Below are positions 36,320 to 46,477 of a stretch of 64,000 nucleotides of DNA, in pieces; the first letter of the stretch is position 1; every line of letters starts with the position of its first letter. Origin of the DNA: Maribacter arenosus. Its GTDB lineage: Bacteria > Bacteroidota > Bacteroidia > Flavobacteriales > Flavobacteriaceae. The notes beneath the pieces are model-generated. The model was not told the origin of the DNA, ran no database searches, and saw nothing but the letters and a program-made list of their open reading frames with translations. The stretch lies in contig NZ_JABTCG010000001.1 in the NCBI RefSeq assembly GCF_014610845.1, positions 496,001 through 560,000 on the forward strand. Reading direction: 5' to 3'. Both the position numbers and the translations under genes were made by a program.

Positions 36320-37615
36320 TTAAGTAACTTTTTTCGCATAGTAGGTATCTAATTTATAAATCAGAAAACCCAATACAAGGTTAAGAAGACCAAGACCTGT
36401 TTCCAAAGGTTGTGCAATTACCAAATAAATCAATATCCATACACTTAGAAGTAAAAAAATGAGTTGTGGAATGGGGAAAAATGGACTCCTAAATCCTCTT
36501 TTGGACTTATTTCTTCGCCTGACTACGAAAACTGCGGCTACCGCCAAAGCGGCAAATAATTGTAGTATAAAGCCACTATAGACCATCACCTGTTCAAATG
36601 TTCCGGTGAACAAAAGACCCAGGGTTATTGCAGTTTGGAACCAGATGGCCCTTAATGGAACCTTACCTTTCGTTTTTAGGGCAAACCACCTCCAAAGGGT
36701 ATGGTCCTCTGCCATCACTTGTGTCACCCTAGGCCCGGCCCATACCATGGCACTAATACTTGATATGAGCATGAAGGCAATTCCAAAACTGATCAGTTCG
36801 CCTCCATTTTGACCAAAAATGGAAATAGCGGTTATTTGTCCGATTTCCAATTGACCCCTGATGTCTTCCAATTGATTATGTCTTAGAAATACATAATTCA
36901 AAAGCAAATAAAGTAAACTCACGATTACCGTACCCAATAATAACGCCCTTGGTAGATTCTTACGTACGTCCCTTATTTCACCAACGATATAGGTAGCGGC
37001 ATTCCAGCCCGAATAGGAGAAGGTAACATATACAAAAGATACCGCAAAGGCGGGCAAAAGCAATTCATCTTTCCAACTTTTGTCAAAAAGAAATGTCGAT
37101 GCCCCCGGAATACGGGTCAATCCAAAATAGAGAAAAATTAAAATCAGGATAACCTTCAGGAAAGTCGTCGAGTTTTGCAGGATGCTGCTTCTCTTGATGC
37201 TCATTGAATGGAAAAAACTGATAATGATAATGGTGAAAACAGCCAAAGTCATCTCTGAAATACCGAGATAGGGGGCAATATAGGCACCTAAAGCCATGCC
37301 CGAAAGTGCTATCGGGGCAGAAAACCCAATGGTGAGGGAAACCCAGCCCGATAGATAGCCCAATAATGGATGAAAGGCCTTTGATAGAAAATGGTATTCG
37401 CCTCCTGATCTTGACCAATAGGTAGCGATTTCAGCATAGCTCAAGGCACCGCAGAGGGCCATCAATGCCCCAAGGCACCATAAAATAAGAATGGACCATG
37501 TATTTACCGTATCCACCAGTTGAAAACCAAGGCTTGTAAAGATACCGGCGCCGATCATATTGGCAATCACAATGGCTGTGGCGGTAGGAAATCCGATGGA
37601 ATTGGAATCGGTCAT
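36320..37615 (-). CDS. APC-family amino acid permease
   Basis: A 431-residue, 12-helix transporter. The consensus AIVIANMIGAGIFTSLG in helix 1 and the GGEYHFLSKAF loop after helix 2 are those of the amino acid-polyamine-organocation superfamily. It imports an amino acid or related solute by proton or sodium symport, or exchange. It follows the SAM synthetase gene by 65 bp on the same strand and may share its transcript, so methionine or another sulphur compound is a possible substrate; this is inference. Confidence 0.88.
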   Translation of the reverse strand: MTDSNSIGFPTATAIVIANMIGAGIFTSLGFQLVDTVNTWSILILWCLGALMALCGALSYAEIATYWSRSGGEYHFLSKAFHPLLGYLSGWVSLTIGFSAPIALSGMALGAYIAPYLGISEMTLAVFTIIIISFFHSMSIKRSSILQNSTTFLKVILILIFLYFGLTRIPGASTFLFDKSWKDELLLPAFAVSFVYVTFSYSGWNAATYIVGEIRDVRKNLPRALLLGTVIVSLLYLLLNYVFLRHNQLEDIRGQLEIGQITAISIFGQNGGELISFGIAFMLISSISAMVWAGPRVTQVMAEDHTLWRWFALKTKGKVPLRAIWFQTAITLGLLFTGTFEQVMVYSGFILQLFAALAVAAVFVVRRRNKSKRGFRSPFFPIPQLIFLLLSVWILIYLVIAQPLETGLGLLNLVLGFLIYKLDTYYAKKVT

Positions 37616-37680
37616 GGAAAAAGGTTTTGATCAAGTATGAACGCAACGGCGACTGTAGCTATCAGATTCAAAATGGTACA

Positions 37681-38847
37681 TCATAATTGGAACTGGGTCA
37701 AATGTGTTATCCGTTTCCAATATTCGGGAAGCTGGGCAAGTTTTTCCTTTGCTAAATGTTCTATGATTTTTTTGTCAATACTCCTATTCCTTAACTGTAT
37801 ATGGATGAACTGTGGCTCATTTATCGGTTGCCCGATCTGGGATAGGAGAAATACGCGGGCTTCATCGCAAAATTTATTCTCCACTAGGGCTCGGCTGAGG
37901 TCCATGGCAAAGTAATTGTATATTTTTCCCGTATGGCTGATCGGGTTTTTGCCGGAAGTGGCCTCCAAACTCATGGGGCGATAGGGTGTGATCAATCCGT
38001 TGATACGATTTCCACGCCCCACTTGTCCATCATCACCATGTTCCGCACTTGTGCCGGTTACGGTAAGGTATATACTTTCTTTTGGGTAATCATCCGCAGT
38101 ATTTATATATATGTTAGCCCCTGATAGATTTAAAGTGGCAACCACAAATTTCCTTATCGTTTCAATTTTCGAGATATAATCCTTCAAATCGGATATGTAT
38201 CGGTCGACCACCGCTATGGCAATGGTATAATAATCCTGTTCAGGGCCCATCACGCCCATCACTTTTATGTCTTCACCTATAAAGGGGAATTTAAGTTTTG
38301 TAGTGGGATCGTTCAAAAGTTTCTCAATGTGAACAATCGTCGATTCCAAATTAGTAAGGGGATAGAAACCGGCACCAAAAGAAGTATCATTGGCCAACGG
38401 AACTTCACCTTTGCCAAAACGATTGAACAACTCAACCAAATCATTACTTCCGGGACGTAGCCTTGAGGTAATCTGAATATGGTTTTCAATATTAAGATGC
38501 CGTATATTTTCCTGCAACCATTGTTTTGCAGTATCAATTACGATGGTCTCTAGAGGGATGGTCTTGTTTTTGATTTGGGAGGTGGCCCTACCCGAAATAA
38601 TCAGTGAAATCGGTTGTACAACTTCCCCACCTTTAAAAGCAGGCTTCGACTGCCCACCGATCAACAAGGCCTTGTCCACATTGTGGTGCATTATGGCCCC
38701 GAATTCCTTGATATAATATTTACAAAGTTCAACCGAAATACGTTCTGTGATCTCATCACAAATGGTATCGGGGTGGCCTATACCCTTTCGCTCGGCCATC
38801 GCTATGGTATCATCGGTAAGGTTTCCTATGATGATCTTATTTGCCAT
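37681..38847 (-). CDS. Archaeal-type S-adenosylmethionine synthetase
   Basis: A 388-residue protein of the archaeal-type methionine adenosyltransferase family (AdoMet_Synthase), not the bacterial MetK type. Diagnostic features are [13 protein letters not shown] (19-31), [12 protein letters not shown] and the C-terminal [20 protein letters not shown] and [14 protein letters not shown]. It makes SAM from methionine and ATP. The ATG at 38847 ([10 protein letters not shown]) is chosen over a longer frame to 38892. The enzyme is usual in archaea and rare in bacteria, and it sits next to a SAM-dependent isoaspartyl methyltransferase. Confidence 0.9.
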   Translation of the reverse strand: MANKIIIGNLTDDTIAMAERKGIGHPDTICDEITERISVELCKYYIKEFGAIMHHNVDKALLIGGQSKPAFKGGEVVQPISLIISGRATSQIKNKTIPLETIVIDTAKQWLQENIRHLNIENHIQITSRLRPGSNDLVELFNRFGKGEVPLANDTSFGAGFYPLTNLESTIVHIEKLLNDPTTKLKFPFIGEDIKVMGVMGPEQDYYTIAIAVVDRYISDLKDYISKIETIRKFVVATLNLSGANIYINTADDYPKESIYLTVTGTSAEHGDDGQVGRGNRINGLITPYRPMSLEATSGKNPISHTGKIYNYFAMDLSRALVENKFCDEARVFLLSQIGQPINEPQFIHIQLRNRSIDKKIIEHLAKEKLAQLPEYWKRITHLTQFQL

Positions 38848-38911
38848 TTTATCATTATTTATTGATTTCGCATTGTACCATATGACGGGCATAGGACAGT
38901 GATCATAATGC

Positions 38912-39625
38912 TCATTCTTTATCGGGGTTTGGCGCTCGGGTAAAGGGTACGAAGCGGACGGGCATTAAATTTCTCTTGATGATCTTGTCTTTCTTTTTAG
39001 TGACTAATACCAATTGGCGTATCCCATGATGTGGTCCTACGGGAATGATCATCCGACCCCCGATTTTTAACTGTTCTATGAGCGGTTGGGGGATTGCATC
39101 TGCTCCAGCGGTGACCATTATAGCGTCAAAAGGAGCTATATCGGGTAAACCATGATAACCATCCCCCCATTTTACGACCAGATTGGTAAAGCCTAAATCG
39201 TTCAATCTTTTCTTTGCTGATTTGGCCAATTCCTCCACAATTTCAATGGTATACACCGAGTCGACAATCTTTGCGAGTACGGCTGCCTGGTAACCGGAGC
39301 CCGTACCGATTTCAAGTACACGATCCCTCGAATTCAAACGGAGCGCTTGGGTCATAAAGGCGACGATATAAGGCTGTGAAATGGTTTGTCCATTTCCGAT
39401 GGGTAAAGGTCCATCATCGTAGGCGTAATCTTTTATCTTCTCAGGGACAAATTTATGCCGAGGTACATCCAACATGGCCGAAAGGGTAGCAGGATCGGAA
39501 ATATCCCTGCCCTTTAATTGCCATTTTACCATTTGCTTCCTTTGTGCGAAGTATTCTGTTTGACCAAATACGGTAGATCCTTGCAATAAAAGAAAGCCAA
39601 TTATAAACGCTAAAATCCGCTTCAT
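38912..39625 (-). CDS. pcm: Protein-L-isoaspartate O-methyltransferase with signal peptide
   Basis: A 237-residue protein: the PCMT fold with DDGPLPIGNGQTISQPYIVAF (the isoaspartate-recognition loop, here about 70-90), motif I VLEIGTGSGYQAAVLA and the post-I YTIEIVEEL. It methylates isoaspartyl residues in damaged proteins using SAM. The N-terminus is a signal peptide (ILAFIIGFLLLQGSTVFGQ), so the protein is predicted to be exported, unusual for an enzyme needing a cytoplasmic cofactor. It is encoded 64 bp upstream of the archaeal-type SAM synthetase on the same strand. Confidence 0.88.
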   Translation of the reverse strand: MKRILAFIIGFLLLQGSTVFGQTEYFAQRKQMVKWQLKGRDISDPATLSAMLDVPRHKFVPEKIKDYAYDDGPLPIGNGQTISQPYIVAFMTQALRLNSRDRVLEIGTGSGYQAAVLAKIVDSVYTIEIVEELAKSAKKRLNDLGFTNLVVKWGDGYHGLPDIAPFDAIMVTAGADAIPQPLIEQLKIGGRMIIPVGPHHGIRQLVLVTKKKDKIIKRNLMPVRFVPFTRAPNPDKE

Positions 39626-39711
39626 AGTTTTATCTTTTCCGATTATATGGTCGGGAGCAATAAAAATATTGTTTTATAAGTAGGATTTAAATGACCTTGG
39701 TCATTAGGGCA

Positions 39712-41160
39712 TTACTTAAAATTCTGTTTAAGAAATTCGGTACCGTTCAAAGACATGATCCTTTCGATGATCTCATCGGCTTTTATGTTGTTCCCTGCAA
39801 CCTTAAAACTGGCATCTTTCATATAGTTGTAAGCATGCCTTTCCAGGAAATCGGCCAGAAAGGGCATTTCCTCCGAGGTCCAGAAGGCATTCAAAGGGTC
39901 AATGATGCCATCAAAATCGGAACCAATGACCATACAATCCCAGGCAAAGAGGCCTTCTTGATCTAATACTTCCAAAATATGTTGTACTTGGTTCCATAAG
40001 AGTTCGGATCTATAATGCATGATTTTTGAACGCTTGGTCGAATGTTTGGTGTCTTTTAGGGTTTGCTTGCTGGCGATGCGGCGTTCATCCAATTGCAAAC
40101 CGAAAATGCCCTTACTTTTGGCAATCCGGATAATCTCGGTATCAAAAAAATTGATATCCACGGGGTTTAACTTGTTGGCTATCTTGGAGCCTGTTTGCTT
40201 TCTTTCAGCAAAAGATTTTAAGCCATTGGCAGCTCCATGGCTTACGATAAGGGGAATATTCCTATAGGCAGGGGTTGCATCGATCAAGGCATAGAAATCC
40301 TTTCGGGACGCCACACTCATATGTTTCAGGTCGATCAAGATTCGTTTGCCATTTTCAGTACTAAATAATTCGTGGACCACTTTAATCCCCAAAGGCGTAA
40401 ATCCGGTATCTAGACCTTCAGATTGGTCTACTTTCTTTTTTACCAGTTTGGTAAAACTTTCGGCATGACCACATAAGTGGTTCCAGAAATGGTGGGCTAT
40501 GGAAACAAAAAATGGAGGCGTATCCCAATTTTTGAGTTTTTGCAGATTTGCCATAAATTCCCGCTCATTTGGTGCCTTGTCGATTTGTTGGTTCAATACA
40601 TGCATCCCCTCAATAGTGAGCACGACCCAAATCGTATGGATTTTATCCTGGTCCCTTACCCTGATATCCTCTATATGGTCATAGTTATGAACGAGTTTAT
40701 AGCGATACTTACCTTCAGGAAATCGCTTGATTACACCATCGAGTTGTTGGTAATACCTATACTCCATTTCAAGATCTTTGAAATAATCGTTCAAGGCCTG
40801 AACGGCATCTACCCTTTTTTTGCCCACCCCGGTAGCGAAATTCGAAGCAATGTCATTGATAAACTCGTTCTTGATCTTATTTACAAAAAACCATTTTTCA
40901 ATGGGATAAAGGGAAACGCATACGATGGAAACCCCACCTTTTGCCAAACTCGTAAAATTGGCCTGGGAAAACTTGGTCAGATGGATGATATAATTGATAA
41001 GCTTATCGAGTAAAGTAGGTGGATTGTAGCGCCAAATACTATTGGTTCGCCTGCGATTAGGATTGTTTTTCCCGATGGGCTTGTAGTTAAAACTTTTACC
41101 ATAAGGTTTTAAGGCAGAATGGCAATGGAAGTCTATATAGTTATTTTTTTCAACGGCCAT
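39712..41160 (-). CDS. M19 (renal dipeptidase-like) amidohydrolase
   Basis: A 482-residue member of the dipeptidase M19 superfamily. Metal-ligand motifs are His12-x-His14 (DFHCHS), a central PLIVSHGAANG and the late IGSDFDGI motif. The protein has no signal peptide and has insertions relative to classical dipeptidases, so it may be a diverged amidohydrolase acting on small dipeptides or another amide. It precedes the isoaspartyl methyltransferase gene, with 86 bp between them, and may belong to the same operon. Confidence 0.75.
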   Translation of the reverse strand: MAVEKNNYIDFHCHSALKPYGKSFNYKPIGKNNPNRRRTNSIWRYNPPTLLDKLINYIIHLTKFSQANFTSLAKGGVSIVCVSLYPIEKWFFVNKIKNEFINDIASNFATGVGKKRVDAVQALNDYFKDLEMEYRYYQQLDGVIKRFPEGKYRYKLVHNYDHIEDIRVRDQDKIHTIWVVLTIEGMHVLNQQIDKAPNEREFMANLQKLKNWDTPPFFVSIAHHFWNHLCGHAESFTKLVKKKVDQSEGLDTGFTPLGIKVVHELFSTENGKRILIDLKHMSVASRKDFYALIDATPAYRNIPLIVSHGAANGLKSFAERKQTGSKIANKLNPVDINFFDTEIIRIAKSKGIFGLQLDERRIASKQTLKDTKHSTKRSKIMHYRSELLWNQVQHILEVLDQEGLFAWDCMVIGSDFDGIIDPLNAFWTSEEMPFLADFLERHAYNYMKDASFKVAGNNIKADEIIERIMSLNGTEFLKQNFK

Positions 41161-41303
41161 AGGAATAAGGTTTTGGTGGTGTTCCTTAAAATTATGGATT
41201 ATTGGGTTAAAGTTGTGCGCGGTCCCCTATAATTTTATATACTGCTTAAAGAACTAGGATCAAAGAATGGCATTAGCATACGACCATCCCCTGAAAAGGG
41301 ATA

Positions 41304-42440
41304 TCATTTTGACCTGTACCTATTGGCTTCATTTCGCACTAGTTCATATATCCTTCCTTTTGGAGCTATGGAACCGTTGACCTTATTTGAAAAAATGAAT
41401 AAACCACTTTTTTTATTGAAGTGCCATTCTGCCCAAGTACTGAATCCGGTACCTCCGCCTAAGTGGCCCACACAGTCGCCTAGGCAATGTGCCCATAGTA
41501 GGGCTGTACCCGTGGACGGATTTTGTACGGCAAGCATCTTATCGATACTTTCAGGAGTCAGAATCCTCTTGCCATTGTAAACCCCTTCATTGAGCATTGC
41601 AATCATGAAATGGGCAAAATCTTCAATAGAGCTACTTAAGAAACCAACAGGATAATGTCGGCAGGTATAGTATCCCATAGGACGATTATCATCGGTATAT
41701 GGTGTTGTTAATTGGCCTTCATCCAATTCTGCAAGCCAAAAACCGGAATCATACATTTCTAGGGGTTCCAATAGGTTTACTGCACAATAATCCCGATAAT
41801 CCATCCCGCTTATTTGTTCGACGATCAAGGCAAGTAAGGAAGTGCCGATATTGGAGTACAACTCCTGCTCCCCTGGTGCATAATTTTTCCATATCGTAGG
41901 TCTGTATCGGGTGCCATTTGGTAAAATATATTCGGGAAGCCAATCGATAAGCAAAGGGGGTTCTTCATTGATATAATAGAAATGATGAAAATCTGGTATT
42001 CCGTCCTTGTCTACAGGCCATGCCAATCCCGATGTATGGGTTAACAGCATATAGGCTGTAATCTTTTTATCCGGGAAATTTGGATTACGGACTTCAAAAG
42101 GTAGATATTGATTAATATCGGTATCCAAATCAATTCGATCTTGTTCCCATAATTGCATGACGGTGGTAGCCAAAAACAACTTGGAAATCGACATGATGGT
42201 GTATAACGACTCACGATTGGTTGGTGTGGATGTTGAGACGTCGGCAAAACCAAGGGCGGATTCCCAAACAATTTGATTATCCTTTACCACACAGGCTACC
42301 ACTGAGGGTATTCCTTTAGCCTCCATCTCTTTCAAAATCTCGGAATTAGTATTGATATTCAAGGCATCCTCAGATTTTTCACAGCGCACAGCTAACAGTA
42401 AGATGAGCCCCAATAACCCTATTGATGTAACCTTTTTCAT
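41304..42440 (-). CDS. Beta-lactamase-family serine hydrolase, lipoprotein
   Basis: A 378-residue lipoprotein (LLLAVRCEKSED, Cys20). The class C beta-lactamase/DD-peptidase fold is shown by the SxxK nucleophile Ser84-Lys87 (TIMSISKLF), a YSN-type motif (EQELYSNIGTS) and a late H-L-G-G box (VGHLGGGTGF). Members hydrolyse peptides, esters or D-amino-acid amides rather than antibiotics. The start overlaps the end of the porin-like gene by 4 bp (ATGA), which implies translational coupling. Confidence 0.82.
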   Translation of the reverse strand: MKKVTSIGLLGLILLLAVRCEKSEDALNINTNSEILKEMEAKGIPSVVACVVKDNQIVWESALGFADVSTSTPTNRESLYTIMSISKLFLATTVMQLWEQDRIDLDTDINQYLPFEVRNPNFPDKKITAYMLLTHTSGLAWPVDKDGIPDFHHFYYINEEPPLLIDWLPEYILPNGTRYRPTIWKNYAPGEQELYSNIGTSLLALIVEQISGMDYRDYCAVNLLEPLEMYDSGFWLAELDEGQLTTPYTDDNRPMGYYTCRHYPVGFLSSSIEDFAHFMIAMLNEGVYNGKRILTPESIDKMLAVQNPSTGTALLWAHCLGDCVGHLGGGTGFSTWAEWHFNKKSGLFIFSNKVNGSIAPKGRIYELVRNEANRYRSK

Positions 42441-43168
42441 TGTTCCATGCTTTTTTTTCTTAATAAATCGGTAAATTGATACTGGGCCGATACGGTTATG
42501 CTGATGTTTCTTGCATACTTATTATTTGGTCCGCCATAGCTTGGTATGTAACCATCGATTCTATCCATTATATTGATAAGGCTATAACCTGTTCGTACTT
42601 CCAACAACATTTTTTTTGAGGCAATTTTGAAATCAAAGGCATATCCTGCAATTATCCCTATATCGGTTTGTTTAAGGTTCGGTACTTTGGTCTCTACACG
42701 TAAACCTTCCGTTTCAGTAATGCGTTTTCCCTTTAGCTTTATTGCAGCATAAGGCCCCACCAAAATCCCGGACTGCTTTTTCTTTTTTACTGCTGTTCTG
42801 TACTTGATCAGAAGGGGAAGTTGTATATAGCTACTTTTGATCTTGTAAGTTACATCGTCGTATAAAAAGTTTGTGCTGTAATCAAGACCTTGGGTTACGA
42901 ATAGTAGTTCTGGTTGAAGCCCGATTTTCCCAGAAACTTCAATCGGGGTAAATATTCCAATTTGATATGTGAAAAGTGGTAGCCTGTGCTCAATGGAGTT
43001 GATTTCATAACCTAAATAGGGTATTTGCCCTTCTTTTTTAAAGCCAATATCAGATACCCCTAAACCTACCTTCACCCCCACCTGGGCAAATGCACATGGC
43101 GCATTGATCATTAGGAACAATGCACTTAGAAAAATGAGGTTTCTTCCCTGCATGGATACTAATTTCAT
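42437..43168 (-). CDS. Outer-membrane beta-barrel porin-like protein
   Basis: A signal peptide (NLIFLSALFLMINAPCAFAQ) precedes an eight-to-ten-strand barrel of the PorT/outer-membrane beta-barrel type (VGVKVGLGVSDIGF, GKIGLQPELLFVTQG, SSYIQLPLLIKYR, and ends in VSAQYQF). The ATG at 43168 or 43153 is preferred to the frame start at 43180. It is encoded upstream of and overlaps by 4 bp the beta-lactamase-like lipoprotein gene, so the two are co-expressed. Confidence 0.78.
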   Translation of the reverse strand: MKLVSMQGRNLIFLSALFLMINAPCAFAQVGVKVGLGVSDIGFKKEGQIPYLGYEINSIEHRLPLFTYQIGIFTPIEVSGKIGLQPELLFVTQGLDYSTNFLYDDVTYKIKSSYIQLPLLIKYRTAVKKKKQSGILVGPYAAIKLKGKRITETEGLRVETKVPNLKQTDIGIIAGYAFDFKIASKKMLLEVRTGYSLINIMDRIDGYIPSYGGPNNKYARNISITVSAQYQFTDLLRKKSMEQ

Positions 43169-43253
43169 TAAAATTAGCATACTTTAAAGCACTAGGGAAT
43201 GATATGGATCATGGGTTGCTAGAACCGAATTCCTCTAAATATGTAGATATTGG

Positions 43254-44090
43254 TCAGTCTTCACTTTGCTTTAAATGAACATCCAATTGTGGGAAGGAAA
43301 TTACGATGTTGTTTTCTGCAAACTTGCGGACGATGTTTCTTCTAATATCGCTTTTGACCGATCCTATTCGGAATGTGTTTTTACTAAAGAACAACAATTG
43401 AAAATCAAGGGATGAACTACCAAAACCCATAAGCCGGCCTTCGGTCAATTCACGATCATATACTTCGGGATGTTCAAAAGCGCTTTCCTCGAGAATTCGT
43501 ATTACATCATCCACATTACTCCCGTAAGCTACCCCAACATCGATCCTAAAACGTGTTTTATCATTTTGGTGACTCCAATTTATGACCTTACTGGTAGTGA
43601 TCAAGGAATTTGGGATGATAATCGAAATATCATCCGTATTAAGCCCTTTGGAAGTTCTAATTCCTATAGTCTGTATTTTAACAACATCACTATCTATTTC
43701 CAGTACATCCCCAATTTTAATAGAGCGTTCTGTAAGCAATATGACGCCAGAAATAACATCATTGAAGGTCTGCTGTAAGCCAAGCCCTATACCAACAAGT
43801 AAAGCCGCCGATCCAGCCAACAATAAGGTGACTTTTATACCAATGGTTTCCAAAGCCAAACCAAAAGCCCCTAACCATAATACATAGCGAATAATTTGGT
43901 ATACTGCTTGCACATTACCCCTTTTATGCTCGTCAATATCTGCCTTTCTAAAAAGCATTTTCTTAACAATCCACAATAGGATCCTGGTACCTACTATGAT
44001 CACTAAGATCATCGCGACCATGTGCACCTTTAGCGTATAGCTGCCTACACTAAAGATTTCTTGATTTAAAAAACTTTGAAATGATAGCAT
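43254..44090 (-). CDS. Small-conductance mechanosensitive channel (MscS family)
   Basis: A 278-residue MscS-type channel: three N-terminal helices, a glycine-rich pore helix (LLAGSAALLVGIGLGLQQTF, about 88-107), the cytoplasmic beta domain (SIKIGDVLEIDSDV to about 150) and an alpha/beta C-domain. Such channels release solutes on osmotic downshift. It lies 86 bp from the porin gene on the same strand. Confidence 0.88.
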   Translation of the reverse strand: MLSFQSFLNQEIFSVGSYTLKVHMVAMILVIIVGTRILLWIVKKMLFRKADIDEHKRGNVQAVYQIIRYVLWLGAFGLALETIGIKVTLLLAGSAALLVGIGLGLQQTFNDVISGVILLTERSIKIGDVLEIDSDVVKIQTIGIRTSKGLNTDDISIIIPNSLITTSKVINWSHQNDKTRFRIDVGVAYGSNVDDVIRILEESAFEHPEVYDRELTEGRLMGFGSSSLDFQLLFFSKNTFRIGSVKSDIRRNIVRKFAENNIVISFPQLDVHLKQSED

Positions 44091-44273
44091 AATTATGTGA
44101 AATCAAAACAATAAATGTACAATTTATTTAGACCTATGGGAAGCGTACAATGGAATATATTGAAATCAACTTTATCTGTGAAAAATCAAATGGAATACCC
44201 TTGTCAAAACCATTAAAAAGGCCCGAAAAAAAATGATGATTATAATATAGGCTGAATAAAAGTTATCTGATTG

Positions 44274-45326
44274 CTATTGGTATAACATAAAAGAGACCAT
44301 AATTACCCCAAATATGGCAATCGGAACTATGAACAGCAAATAAACAAAGGTAATGGTATTGGCCTTGAAAAATGCCCCTACCCAGCTGCTCTTATAGAAA
44401 TTTCGCAAGGCCAACATCAGATAAACCATAAAATAGAGGAACACCAATACCTCTAACCAAGTAGGGATATCGAAGACCGCATTGGCCAAAATAAGCAAAC
44501 AAAAGGTGGTGAACAGAAAGGTGAAAAAATAAAAGCTGAATACGACATGGTGGGCGAATGTCCCTCTCTTCCAATAAAATAGTTTTAGTAAAAACGCAAA
44601 CAAAGGCAGCATAAAAAACATGGCAATAGGAATGGTGTCGTATAAAGTTTTCAAAATGCCGGTCCCTTGCTTTTCATAAAACTTGAGCATTTGTTCATAG
44701 AACTTTCGGGTTAATACCCCAGCATCTTCCTTCAACCCCATAGCCTTCAACTTATCCGTCTTTGAAGCGCCAATGGCTATCAACGAATCTAAAGCATCTC
44801 TTTTGAAGGTGAATGATACATCTGGATTTTCTTGTTCAACGGTTATTAACGAATCGATGGTTTTCAGGTCTTTATCGGACATACCTGTGATTACGGCATT
44901 GTCCTGTAGGGCATTCCGCGCAATTTCTAGACCAACGGAGTCTTTTGCAATTTGCAGGGAATCTAATATGTTCTCCTTTTTAAAACCCTTTTTAAAGGCC
45001 TGGGATATCTCATTGTCAGCTTTGCGAACACTAAAGGAAAAGATAAAAAAGAAAACGACCGAGATAAAAAGGTAGAATTGTGCAGGATGCAAGTAGGCAA
45101 CCCGTTTACCGTCAACAAAACGTCTTGCCAATACCCCTGGTCTGGTAATCAAGGGAAAAAAACTTCTAAAAAAACGAGCGTCTATTGAAAAGTAATTGCT
45201 TATCGTATTGCTAAAAAGCACCCCAAAAGTAAGATTGTCCGCTACTTCCTGACCGCAATACGGGCAGTAACTGAAGGTACTATCGAATTTTTTTTCACAA
45301 TTCTTGCAGTTGTTGGTCGATGCCAT
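44274..45326 (-). CDS. DUF3667 membrane protein with N-terminal zinc ribbon
   Basis: A 350-residue protein with a zinc ribbon made of Cys7, Cys10, Cys21 and Cys24 (CKNCEKKF, YCPYCGQE), followed by a DUF3667 block (FFRSFFPLITRPGVLARRFVDGKR, then YLHPAQFYLFISVVFFFIF) and four helices in the last 120 residues. The family is a common but uncharacterised Bacteroidota inner-membrane protein. It is flanked by the MscS and transaminase genes on the same strand with no clear functional link. Confidence 0.75.
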   Translation of the reverse strand: MASTNNCKNCEKKFDSTFSYCPYCGQEVADNLTFGVLFSNTISNYFSIDARFFRSFFPLITRPGVLARRFVDGKRVAYLHPAQFYLFISVVFFFIFSFSVRKADNEISQAFKKGFKKENILDSLQIAKDSVGLEIARNALQDNAVITGMSDKDLKTIDSLITVEQENPDVSFTFKRDALDSLIAIGASKTDKLKAMGLKEDAGVLTRKFYEQMLKFYEKQGTGILKTLYDTIPIAMFFMLPLFAFLLKLFYWKRGTFAHHVVFSFYFFTFLFTTFCLLILANAVFDIPTWLEVLVFLYFMVYLMLALRNFYKSSWVGAFFKANTITFVYLLFIVPIAIFGVIMVSFMLYQ

Positions 45327-45384
45327 CGCAAAGTATTTGTTTAAAAATATTAAAAGATTCCAAAACTTTCATCCAAAACATCTA

Positions 45385-46236
45385 TCATTCCTTATTTTTA
45401 AGCGCAAGAAAAGCATGTTGTAGCGCTTTCGTTACCTCTCCAATTTCATCCCCTGTATAATAGATATGTTGGTCTATTTGTTTTATCGAGGCAATCTGTG
45501 TGCTCGTACCTGTCAAGAAGGCCTCATCCATTTGGGGTATTCGCTGTTTTGAAATTCCTTCTTCGCGAACTTCAAAATTAAGTTGGGAACATAATTCCAA
45601 AACCACTTGTCTTGTAATACCATCCAAAATAAGTTCATTTGCCGGATGCGTATAAACGGTGCCGTCCTTCACAAAAAACACGTTACAATGCGACGCTTCG
45701 GTCACGATGTCATCGCGCAGGAACAACATTTCATAGCAACCCTGTTGAACTGCAGATTCATTGGCCATAACATTCCCGAGCAAAGAAGTGGTTTTAATAT
45801 CGCAACGGGACCATCTAAAATCATTCATGATCGATACGGATGCATTGACCGAATTAATATCGGGCAAGATTTTCGGTGTAACGTACATCATCACTGTTGG
45901 TGGAATATCATGGGGAAAAGCATGTTTTCTTGGAGCCACACCCCTACTTACTTGAATATACAGCAGGCAGTCGTTTTCAAATAGGTCCGACGCTTGGAGG
46001 AGCTTGGGTATCTCCTTGGTCAAAATTCGAGTGTCAAAATCTATTTTTATCTTTTGAAGACAGGTATCCAAACGTTTTAAATGGGCTTTTTCATAAAAAA
46101 AACGCCCTCCTATCCTGGCCATGACCTCATAGATTCCATCACCGAACAAAAAACCCCTGTCAAACACGGATATCCTTGCCGATCCAGCATCTAAAATTTC
46201 CCCGTTCAACCATACTTTTTTAGGATATTCGGCCAT
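45385..46236 (-). CDS. dat: D-amino-acid transaminase (fold-type IV PLP enzyme)
   Basis: A 283-residue class IV aminotransferase: the PLP lysine is Lys148 (RCDIKTTSLLGN), and the substrate loop RGVAPRKHAFP (98-108) is the D-amino-acid transaminase signature (Arg and His that bind the carboxylate). The early SVFDRGFLFGDGIYE is the family N-terminal motif. It makes D-glutamate or D-alanine for the cell wall, or degrades D-amino acids. Located 58 bp downstream of DUF3667 and divergent from the DUF418 gene. Confidence 0.85.
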   Translation of the reverse strand: MAEYPKKVWLNGEILDAGSARISVFDRGFLFGDGIYEVMARIGGRFFYEKAHLKRLDTCLQKIKIDFDTRILTKEIPKLLQASDLFENDCLLYIQVSRGVAPRKHAFPHDIPPTVMMYVTPKILPDINSVNASVSIMNDFRWSRCDIKTTSLLGNVMANESAVQQGCYEMLFLRDDIVTEASHCNVFFVKDGTVYTHPANELILDGITRQVVLELCSQLNFEVREEGISKQRIPQMDEAFLTGTSTQIASIKQIDQHIYYTGDEIGEVTKALQHAFLALKNKE

Positions 46237-46477
46237 CGTAGTTTTTCTTTCATTATTCTTTGTTCTAATCTACTGATATTATTCGATATAAATTATCGCA
46301 ACCGAATAGGATTAGTCATACCTATTTTATCGAGAACTCCTTCGCGATACTTTTGAATCCTGATAAGGAAAATCGTACTTTTCAAAAAATGAGGCCATCC
46401 ATATAAATAATAGCTCATACTGTAACTTATCTATGGCAATTGTTGTCTATTTAGATATAACCGAACAAACGTAAAGG

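Noticed and set aside
36320-39625. A SAM riboswitch upstream of the archaeal-type SAM synthetase
   Set aside because: The 64-bp leader between 38848 and 38911 is too short and shows no paired stems.
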